From JAIPEI01 sp041685835 (GTDB taxonomy: Bacteria > Desulfobacterota > DSM-4660 > Desulfatiglandales > HGW-15): 11,770 nt of DNA. The DNA lies in the NCBI GenBank assembly GCA_041685835.1, contig JAWLEX010000095.1, positions 1-11,770 on the forward strand, written 5' to 3'. This document shows, in pieces, positions 6,759 through 11,770 of this stretch. The notes under the pieces are model-generated. The model saw only the letters and a program-made list of their open reading frames with translations. It searched no databases and was not told where the DNA came from. The translations under genes and the position numbers were made by a program. Every line of letters starts with the position of its first letter. Position 1 is the first letter of the stretch.

Positions 6759-8507
6759 CTAGCGGAACTTGACGGACCTCAGCCGATTGATCGCAGCGGC
6801 GATCTCGTACCGGCGGGGCCGGGCGAAGGTGCCCGGGTGCTTGTCGCCACGGTGAAACGGGTCCAAAAGGTCGAGCCCGTTTTCGTCCAGGTACTGATCG
6901 AGCCCTTCGAGCGCCTCCCGCAGGGGTCTCTTGCCGTCCATGAACCGCGAGGAGGCCAGGTGGATAGCGGTTCCCACGGCCCTGGTCTGGCTGAAGTCCA
7001 CTATCTGATCCACATTCCTCACGTCAATCCGGTCCGCCCCGTACAAGATGGTATCAAGGGCCTTGGCGTCGATCTTGACGCGCTTTCTCCCTTTGGATGC
7101 ATCGAAGCTGGCCGGTACCGGCGTACGTTGGAAGCGCCAGTCCACAACGGGCGCGGCCTCCGGAAGCCGGCCGGTGGGTTGGGTTTCGGCCACCTGCTTT
7201 GCATCAGCCGTTACCTCCCTTGGCTCGAAATCCTTCATCATGATGACCCGGTCCGCCGCCTCGAAGTAATCCCCGCACCCGCCCATGACGAGTATTGTAG
7301 ACACGCCCAGGGCCTCGTAGAGTTCACGAATACGATCGAGGAATGGTGTAATGGGCTCGAACTCCTTGTTCACCAGTGCCTGCATGCGGGCGTCCCGCAC
7401 CATGAAGTTTGTAGCGGATGTATCTTCGTCCAGGAGAAGTGTGTCCGCCCCCATTTCCAGGGCCTCTACGATGTTGGCCGCCTGGCTGGTGCTTCCGCTG
7501 GCGTTGTCAGTTGAGAACACCCGGGTGTCCGTCCCTCCCGGTAGGCTGCTGATGAAGGGGCTGATGTCCACACGCTCCACTCGCCGGCCTTCCTCCGCCC
7601 GTATCTTCACGGCGTCCCGCGAGGTGACCACGTATTCTCTACCGTCGCCTGGGACGTGAGGATAGATGCCCCGTTCCAGGGCCTTTAAGAGTGTGGACTT
7701 CCCGTGAAAGCCCCCGCCCACGATCAGTGTGACGCCCTTGGGTACGCCCATGCCCTTGATCTCCCTGGGTGCGCCGGCGTCCCGGGTAACGGGGTTGGGC
7801 AGTCCCATGCGAACCCGGAGGGATTTCGGGGACATGAACGGGACCGCCTTGTCCCGCGGCATGGGCCGCTGGCTGTTGCCGGCCTCCCGCGGAAGGATCG
7901 ATCCGTCACCCACAAAGGCCACGAGCCCGAGTTCGTTCAAACGCTCCCGAATGGACTCCTGGTTTTCCACGCACTCCACGAACGCCCATGCGGGTTTCTC
8001 GGGATAGGTCCGCCACAGGAGGCCTTTTTGAACTATGTCCGGCAGGGCGTCGCAGAGCAGGACTTGGGCCTGCCGGCCCAGGACACTCCGGCCGGCTGCG
8101 GGAAGCCCCGCAAAAAACCGCATCTCCACCCACTCCGGCGTCACCTTGCAGGCCGTCCTCTCAAACACCTCCTGCCCGCCCGAATCGATGCTGATCATAC
8201 CGCTCTTGCCGCTTCCCTGAATGCGCCGGGCTTCTCGAAAAATGGCCAGGTCGGTGCGGCGGGCCGCGAAGTCCTCCAAGGCGATACGGCGTACGCGGTT
8301 TCGGAAGAGGTCTCGCGGAAAGGAGGCGCGGTTCATGGGGACCCTGGCGCGCAGCAGGGATGGAGCGGCAAAGGGATCTCCCTGGACGTGATCGATGTGC
8401 AGGGTGAACCAGCCGAAGTCGTAGTCCCCTTGAATGTCCTTGTAGGCCGTGTATCCCTTGCCGTCGATCCGGAAGAGCATCCGGCGCAGTTGATCGATGT
8501 TCATCAT
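6759..8507 (-). CDS. ABC-class ATPase (COG3044 / ABC_ATPase family, MRB1590-like)
   Basis: The 582-residue protein has one nucleotide-binding core in its second half: Walker A GGGFHGKST (264-272), an ABC-signature-like ASGSTSQAAN (336-345) and Walker B TLLLDEDTSATN (356-367). A VMGGCGDYFEAADRVI segment (407-422) sits at the D/H-loop position. The N-terminal 250 residues resemble the family's own domain (FRIDGKGYTAYKDI near residues 12-25). There are no membrane helices, so it is a soluble ABC-type ATPase, not a transporter. The trypanosome homologue MRB1590 binds RNA, which suggests nucleic-acid work, but bacterial members are poorly studied. The start is one of two adjacent ATGs (8507 or 8504), with GGAG just upstream. 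The frame is open to 8615, but that leader has no family-like sequence. It is convergent with the ferritin gene and divergent from the isomerase gene. Confidence 0.88.
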   Translation of the reverse strand: MMNIDQLRRMLFRIDGKGYTAYKDIQGDYDFGWFTLHIDHVQGDPFAAPSLLRARVPMNRASFPRDLFRNRVRRIALEDFAARRTDLAIFREARRIQGSGKSGMISIDSGGQEVFERTACKVTPEWVEMRFFAGLPAAGRSVLGRQAQVLLCDALPDIVQKGLLWRTYPEKPAWAFVECVENQESIRERLNELGLVAFVGDGSILPREAGNSQRPMPRDKAVPFMSPKSLRVRMGLPNPVTRDAGAPREIKGMGVPKGVTLIVGGGFHGKSTLLKALERGIYPHVPGDGREYVVTSRDAVKIRAEEGRRVERVDISPFISSLPGGTDTRVFSTDNASGSTSQAANIVEALEMGADTLLLDEDTSATNFMVRDARMQALVNKEFEPITPFLDRIRELYEALGVSTILVMGGCGDYFEAADRVIMMKDFEPREVTADAKQVAETQPTGRLPEAAPVVDWRFQRTPVPASFDASKGRKRVKIDAKALDTILYGADRIDVRNVDQIVDFSQTRAVGTAIHLASSRFMDGKRPLREALEGLDQYLDENGLDLLDPFHRGDKHPGTFARPRRYEIAAAINRLRSVKFR

Positions 8508-8645
8508 GCTCCATTTTTCCCTTCTTGTGGCGAAGTTCGTCCGGGTCTTTGCATCCGGTTCGGATGGCCCGCTTCGTGGGAAACAAGAGCGCCACAAAGG
8601 GGGCGGGTGTGTCAAGGTAAAATAAAGGGGCGTGGGAAAGGGTGA

Positions 8646-8674
8646 TTGAGAAGAAAAGCCGCAGGCGGTATGAT
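8646..8674 (+). promoter_or_regulatory. Predicted sigma70-type promoter for the sugar isomerase gene
   Basis: TTGAGA (8646-8651), a 17-base spacer and TATGAT (8669-8674) make a near-consensus promoter. Start would be near 8681, followed by AAGGAGGG (about 8693-8700) and ATG 8706. The leader is therefore about 25 bases, with no room for a riboswitch. Confidence 0.65.
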
Positions 8675-8705
8675 AAGAAGTTGCTAAAAATAAGGAGGGA
8701 ATCCC

Positions 8706-9518
8706 ATGATAAGATTCGGGGCCATGAACTCACCGCTTCGCCCCATTGTCTCCGAGATCGAGGCGGTGGCGCAGCTTGGATTCGACTACGTGGAAGTGAC
8801 CATGGATGCGCCCCAGGCCCACCACCTGATTCTGCGGGAGAGAAGGGAGCATATCGTGACGGCGTTGAGAGACCTGGGCCTGGGGCTCGTGTGCCATCTC
8901 CCCACCTTTGTGTCGGCGGCAGACCTCACGCCGGCCCTGCGTGAGGCCTCGACGGCCGAACTCCTGGATTCGCTGGAGACCGCGCGCGACATGGGCGCGG
9001 AAAAGATCGTGCTCCATCCGGCCCACGGGGCGGGGCTGGGCACGAGGGTGCCCGACCTCGTCCGAAATTATATGATGGCGAGCCTCAAGACCGTTCTAAA
9101 CCGCGCCGGGTCAATGGATCTCCCGGTGGCCCTAGAGAACATGCCGCCGGGCTCTCTCTCCCTCACCGAACCGGAGGATTTCGACGCGGTGCTGGCTCAG
9201 TACCCGTCCCTGGGAATGACCCTGGACTTGGGACACGCCCACATCCGGACCACCGGCGAGCACAGGAGCCTGGCGTTCATCAAACGGCACGGTACACGGA
9301 TCAAACATGTTCACGCGAGCGACAATCGAGGCCGGGAGGATGAGCACCTGCCCGTGGGCGTGGGAAGCGTGGATTTCCCTTTGCTCATGCGGGCCCTGGA
9401 GGAAACCGGCTATGACGGCACCCTCACCATCGAGGTGTTTTCTCCGGACCGGGAATACCTGAAGCTAAGCCGGGAGAAGCTGGCGGCCTTCCTGGATAGT
9501 GCGGGCCCACGATCTTGA
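8706..9518 (+). CDS. Sugar phosphate isomerase/epimerase family protein (AP-endonuclease-2-like TIM barrel)
   Basis: The 270-residue length and motif order match the xylose-isomerase-like TIM-barrel family. Probable metal-site residues are Glu144 (ALEN), Asp174 and His177 (DLGH), His201/His203 with Asp206 (HVHASDN), His214 and Glu243 (TIEVF). His64 and His104 lie at strand ends. The VGVGSVDF segment (217-224) is typical of the family. Members bind a divalent metal and interconvert ketoses or inositol derivatives, while relatives are AP endonucleases, so the substrate cannot be set. The DEHLPVGVG context favours sugar isomerisation over endonuclease IV, which is longer and has more metal ligands. 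ATG 8706 has a strong AGGAGGG five to six bases upstream. It appears to be transcribed alone and faces the HAD operon. Confidence 0.85.
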   Translation: MIRFGAMNSPLRPIVSEIEAVAQLGFDYVEVTMDAPQAHHLILRERREHIVTALRDLGLGLVCHLPTFVSAADLTPALREASTAELLDSLETARDMGAEKIVLHPAHGAGLGTRVPDLVRNYMMASLKTVLNRAGSMDLPVALENMPPGSLSLTEPEDFDAVLAQYPSLGMTLDLGHAHIRTTGEHRSLAFIKRHGTRIKHVHASDNRGREDEHLPVGVGSVDFPLLMRALEETGYDGTLTIEVFSPDREYLKLSREKLAAFLDSAGPRS

Positions 9519-9617
9519 GCGCCTTATCGTGACCCCGAAGAAATCAAACGGGAGATCGCCCTGAAGCATGACCGTCGCGCCGGACAGCCTGCTTTAACGG
9601 TAGTGGGTTAGGGGGCG

Positions 9618-10382
9618 TCATGCAGGCGGACTTCCTCCGTCCAGCAGGGCTAGAAGGTCGGCCCAGTCCGAGATGCGGGGAACCCCCTTTTCCCGGGAGC
9701 CTGTTCCGTCTTGATCATATCCCGGGGCAAAGGGCAGGCCGTGGTCCCGGACATAGGTGCTCCACACAGGCCGCAGGCCGCTCTCCAGGGCGCCCGTGAC
9801 GTCGGATTCCGGGTCGTCTCCCACGTAGATCATACAGGCTGAGTCCACACCCAGTCCGCTCACAAGGGCCTCGAAGGCCCGGGCATGGGGCTTGCGGTAG
9901 CCGATATCCCCGCTGATGACGCAGACCTCGAAAAACCGGGCCAGCTCCACGGTGTTCAGAATGGCCAGGGCTGCGGGGGTGTGGGTGAAGTTGGACAAGA
10001 GCCCCACCCGGTATCTTCTTGCCACGCTTTCGAGCATTTCGAGGGTGCCGGGGATCAGGCGGACGTGGTCCAGGAATGTGGAGAAGTAGGCCTCCACCCC
10101 CTCTGCGATGCGCGGGTCGTCCGGCGGGACGAGAATGCCCTGGGCCTTCAGGGCCGCCTGGATCCAGAAGCGATTGTGGGTCTCGCGCCCGTCCCTGCGG
10201 GTCTCTTCGATGAACCGCAGGGCCGCGCTGCGGTGGTCCTCCACGAACCGGGCGTCGTCCGGCTCGATGCCGCCCTTGCGAAGGCTGTTAAGGAGGCTGT
10301 CCACGGCGTCCTTCAGGGCGCCCTTCTCCACGGTGATCAGGGTGTTGAACAGGTCGAATCCCACGGCTTGTATCTGTCTCAA
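9618..10382 (-). CDS. HAD-superfamily hydrolase 1 (DLFNT motif I variant)
   Basis: The 254-residue protein has HAD motifs with a type-I helical cap: motif I FDLFNTLI (nucleophile Asp10), motif II Ser130 in LLSNF, motif III Lys164 in GYRKP, and motif IV VGDDPESDV (189-194). The second Asp of DxD is Phe12, as in haloacid-dehalogenase-like members (DxYGT/DxFGT). The usual general acid for phosphoester cleavage is therefore missing. It may be a phosphatase with altered chemistry or a dehalogenase-type enzyme. I chose TTG 10382 because AAGGA lies eight bases upstream and the next residues enter motif I directly. Starting at 10454 would translate repeat B. It is the third gene of the minus-strand operon, separated from the small Cys gene by repeat B copy 2. 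Its substrate is unknown. Confidence 0.8.
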   Translation of the reverse strand: MRQIQAVGFDLFNTLITVEKGALKDAVDSLLNSLRKGGIEPDDARFVEDHRSAALRFIEETRRDGRETHNRFWIQAALKAQGILVPPDDPRIAEGVEAYFSTFLDHVRLIPGTLEMLESVARRYRVGLLSNFTHTPAALAILNTVELARFFEVCVISGDIGYRKPHARAFEALVSGLGVDSACMIYVGDDPESDVTGALESGLRPVWSTYVRDHGLPFAPGYDQDGTGSREKGVPRISDWADLLALLDGGSPPA

Positions 10383-10400
10383 GGTCAAAATCCTTATCTC

Positions 10401-10515
10401 GTTTCCATCCAGAAATGGTCTTTTTTGCCAATTTGATTTCCTTGATCTTGACAAAAAATCCTCATTTCTGAATTGGAAACTTGCCAGTGCCCAAAAAGCG
10501 TTTATGGATGAGCAC
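10401..10515 (-). mobile_element. Repeat B copy 2: 115-bp short form, inserted in the HAD operon
   Basis: The plus-strand left end GTTTCCATCCAGAAATGGTC is identical to the matching end of copies 1 and 3 (copy 1 read in reverse). The other end, GCGTTTATGGATGAGCAC, differs from copy 1 at two positions. TATCTC flanks both sides (10395-10400 and 10516-10521); the direct repeat can be read as ten bases, TATCTCGTTT, because the element end also begins GTTT. The GAGGTTGC hairpin cassette and the three-hairpin cluster of copy 1 are absent, leaving mostly the terminal blocks. The insertion lies 19 bases upstream of the HAD 1 start and at the stop codon of the small Cys gene. It may change coupling or expression between the two. 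Confidence 0.87.
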
Positions 10516-10676
10516 TATCTCGTTTTGCGATCCCGGGGCACTGGAAAGAGCGAGGGCTGCAGGAAGTCCATGAGGGCACGGCATCCCTTCTTCCACCTGC
10601 AACGCAGGCATACATCGATCTGCATGCGAGGCCTCGACTTCCGGCGTTCGCACACGATGTAACCGCCGGTTCCCAT
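10515..10676 (-). CDS. Small four-cysteine protein, translationally coupled to HAD phosphatase 2
   Basis: A 53-residue frame runs from ATG 10676-10674 to TAG 10517-10515. The ATG shares one base with the stop of the upstream HAD gene (TGATG), and AGAGGG lies five bases before it. Both are classic signs of coupled translation. The product has Cys9, Cys23, Cys26 and Cys32 (VCLRCRWKKGC), many Arg/Lys, and a C-terminal LMDFLQPSLFP stretch. The CxxC-x5-C spacing suggests a zinc or other metal site, possibly a small zinc-ribbon-like protein. I do not recognise a named family. Removing repeat B copy 2 restores the same protein ending in TAA, with the stop overlapping the ribosome-binding site of HAD 1. 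This supports an original three-gene operon. Similarity searching would settle whether it is conserved. Confidence 0.68.
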   Translation of the reverse strand: MGTGGYIVCERRKSRPRMQIDVCLRCRWKKGCRALMDFLQPSLFPVPRDRKTR

Positions 10677-11347
10677 CACAACCCTCTGAGGACAGAGGCG
10701 GCCGCCGGCAGGTCCTCGAATGCGTAGTCCGCTTCCGTTCGCATCAGGGTTTCCAGGTCGTAGGGCCCGGTGGCAACGGCCACTGCGGTTGCGCCGTGAA
10801 GTTTGGCGCAGCGTACGTCGGCGGGCGTGTCTCCCACGACTATGCAGTCCGCCGGTGGTACGTCCAGTCCCTTCAGGGCCCGGAACTTTCGGGCCGCAAT
10901 GGGGAGAAGCCTGTCCCTGTCTTCGTGATCGTCCCCAAAGGCCCCGCAGGGGAACCGTTCGTTCAGGCTGAAGGGGGCGAGCTTGATCCGGGCGCCCTGC
11001 TCGATGTTGCCTGTTAAAAGGCCAAGGTGAACGTCCTCCCGCCTCTCGAGGACCTCGAGGACCTCCTCCACTCCGGGCATGAGCCGCTTTTCGGGGGTCT
11101 TAATCTCGCGTTCCAGGTGGAGCAGGTAGCGCGAGAGGATCCGGCCCATGATCCCGTCCTCCAAGAGGATGCGGTTGGCGGCCAGGCCCTCTTTCATAAT
11201 GCGAATGTCGGTCTTGCCTGCCATACGGATACCGGCAAAGGCCTCTTCGATCTCGAAAATATCCAGGAAGGCTGCGTTTGCCGATCGCGTTCCAGCCCCG
11301 GCCGGATTGATAAGGGTGCCGTCTATGTCGAAGAGAACGAGCTTCAT
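10676..11347 (-). CDS. HAD-superfamily phosphatase 2 (phosphoglycolate-phosphatase-like)
   Basis: The 223-residue protein has a complete motif I, FDIDGTL (Asp7, Asp9), and a small helical cap beginning near AGKTD (43-47). Motif II is Thr112 in LLTGN and motif IV is VGDTPADV (171-178). The FGDDHEDRDRLLPIA segment (138-151) is typical of a subgroup annotated as phosphoglycolate phosphatase or haloacid-dehalogenase-like hydrolase. Such enzymes dephosphorylate small phosphorylated metabolites with Mg2+ in the cytoplasm. The motif III Lys is not certain by eye. ATG 11347 has AGAGG seven bases upstream and follows a good promoter. It is the first gene of the operon, and its stop overlaps the start of the small Cys gene. 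The exact substrate is unknown; phosphoglycolate is only a possibility. Confidence 0.85.
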   Translation of the reverse strand: MKLVLFDIDGTLINPAGAGTRSANAAFLDIFEIEEAFAGIRMAGKTDIRIMKEGLAANRILLEDGIMGRILSRYLLHLEREIKTPEKRLMPGVEEVLEVLERREDVHLGLLTGNIEQGARIKLAPFSLNERFPCGAFGDDHEDRDRLLPIAARKFRALKGLDVPPADCIVVGDTPADVRCAKLHGATAVAVATGPYDLETLMRTEADYAFEDLPAAASVLRGL

Positions 11348-11368
11348 GTCACAGCCTCTCTGATTTCC

Positions 11369-11397
11369 CTTATACCGGCCGCAGGCCCAAAATTCAA
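11369..11397 (-). promoter_or_regulatory. Predicted sigma70-type promoter for the HAD 2 operon
   Basis: On the minus strand TTGAAT (plus 11392-11397), a 17-base spacer and TATAAG (plus 11369-11374) form a good match to the sigma70 consensus. Start would be near 11362, giving a leader of about 15 bases that carries only the AGAGG ribosome-binding site. Confidence 0.6.
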
Positions 11398-11444
11398 GAT
11401 GGACCGCGTCGCCTCATGCCCTGCAGAAATTCCAGCAATGACAT

Positions 11445-11454
11445 CAACATGTTG
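11445..11454. promoter_or_regulatory. CAACATGTTG palindrome upstream of the HAD 2 promoter
   Basis: A perfect 10-bp palindrome lies about 48 bases upstream of the predicted -35 box. It could be a dimeric regulator site, but one palindrome of this length may arise by chance. Confidence 0.2.
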
Positions 11455-11489
11455 TGCCCACGCTTCACCCTCCTGGCAGCCTCTCCGCC

Positions 11490-11519
11490 TTGACACGTTC
11501 GATCAAATTACAATACAAT
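11490..11519 (+). promoter_or_regulatory. Predicted promoter reading toward repeat B copy 3
   Basis: TTGACA (11490-11495), an 18-base spacer and TACAAT (11514-11519) form a strong sigma70-like pair. No protein gene follows on the plus strand in the window; a structured segment does, so this may drive a small RNA. The region is also AT-rich, which raises the chance of a false match. Confidence 0.45.
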
Positions 11520-11525
11520 GATCAA

Positions 11526-11616
11526 CAGTGTCGCAAAAACCCGCTCGACAGCCGCCGGCAAGGCGGTTTCCACTGGAACCACAGGGCGGGTGACTTAGTC
11601 CGGGACTTTTTACGAC
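11526..11616 (+). ncRNA. Candidate small RNA or palindromic repeat (repeat C)
   Basis: Starting just after the predicted promoter, ACCCGC (11539-11544) pairs with GCGGGT (11586-11591). They enclose CCGCC/GGCGG (11552-11566, 5-base loop) and GGTTTC/GGAACC (11565-11580, 4-base loop), a three-way-junction layout. A short AGTC/GACT stem with five T (11597-11611) follows and resembles a weak terminator. The ends GTCGCAAAAA (about 11530-11539) and TTTTTACGAC (about 11607-11616) are also inverted repeats of each other, so this may be a mobile palindrome and not an RNA gene. I do not recognise a known RNA class. Confidence 0.3.
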
Positions 11617-11651
11617 TCTATCAACAAATTCGAGATCAACGAATATAGGGA

Positions 11652-11770
11652 GTTTCCATCCAGAAATGGTCTTTTTGCCAATCTCGGCGTCAATCTGCGA
11701 GGTTGCTTGTGCGGCGTACTTCAGTACGCCTCCGCGCAACCTCTTGATCTCCTTGATCTTGACAAAAAAT
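11652..11770 (-). mobile_element. Repeat B copy 3, cut by the window end
   Basis: From GTTTCCATCCAGAAATGGTC onward the sequence follows copy 1 (in reverse) nearly base for base through the GAGGTTGC (11699-11706) / GCAACCTC (11736-11743) cassette. This copy has the inner stem GGCGTAC/GTACGCC (11713-11730) intact, while copy 1 has one mismatch there. It lacks the three-hairpin cluster of copy 1 and resembles copy 2 near its end (CCTTGATCTTGAC). By comparison with the other copies, about 55 further bases should lie beyond the window. A minus-strand frame through it is element-derived and not a gene. Confidence 0.85.

Noticed and set aside
8610..8615. Perfect TTGACA on the minus strand upstream of the ABC-class ATPase
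   Set aside because: No acceptable -10 box lies at 16-18 bases, so I do not call a promoter.
7704..8645. 313-aa plus-strand frame opposite the ABC-class ATPase
   Set aside because: Antisense to a recognisable protein, with biased composition and no motif; treated as a shadow.
10462..10653. 63-aa minus-strand frame
   Set aside because: It lies out of frame with the better supported 53-aa Cys gene and is partly made of repeat B.
11503..11739. 78-aa minus-strand frame
   Set aside because: Its N-terminal half is a translation of repeat B and the rest is the structured repeat C region.
1..11770. CRISPR array, tRNA, rRNA or known riboswitch
   Set aside because: I saw no regularly spaced direct repeats, tRNA or rRNA motifs, or recognised riboswitch cores by eye.

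Overview
The window is GC-rich and gene-dense. Its gene set is an HrpA-type helicase, a COG3044-type ABC ATPase, a Nudix hydrolase with a split Nudix box, a rubrerythrin-like ferritin, a TIM-barrel sugar isomerase and HAD phosphatases. It also carries many palindromic intergenic repeats. This combination fits a Desulfobacterota (former Deltaproteobacteria) chromosome. That placement is inference from gene content and style; there is no rRNA or other marker gene here.

Layout. Positions 1-98 hold the last codons of an acyl-CoA dehydrogenase gene. A gene-poor stretch follows, ending in a 189-bp whole-length palindrome (repeat A, 339-527) that runs into the stop codon of hrpA (minus strand, 523-4455). 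hrpA has its own promoter and a leader hairpin. Divergent from it is a plus-strand run: a DUF2905 membrane protein (4943-5143), a CoA-pyrophosphatase-like Nudix protein (5241-6113) and a ferritin-like protein (6210-6713). A 14-bp perfect stem-loop lies before the ferritin gene. A minus-strand ABC-class ATPase (6759-8507) converges on this run. Divergent from the ATPase, a TIM-barrel sugar isomerase/epimerase (8706-9518) sits behind a good sigma70-type promoter.

A minus-strand operon closes the window. HAD phosphatase 2 (10676-11347) comes first, then a previously hidden 53-aa four-cysteine protein (10515-10676), then HAD protein 1 (9618-10382). The small gene overlaps the upstream stop by one base (TGATG), so translation is probably coupled.

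The most striking feature is a family of small non-coding mobile elements (repeat B, MITE-like) with three copies: 4629-4878, 10401-10515 and 11652 to the window end. Ends are about 15-bp inverted repeats. The two complete copies are flanked by direct repeats of the target. The copies share terminal blocks but differ in internal hairpin cassettes. Copy 2 inserted exactly at the stop codon of the small cysteine gene and changed TAA to TAG without altering the protein. It thereby separated that gene from the next gene in the operon. A third palindromic unit, possibly a small RNA, lies at about 11526-11616 behind a promoter-like sequence.

The protein genes look like ordinary housekeeping or metabolic repair functions. 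The unusual biology lies in the repeats and in the overlooked small gene.
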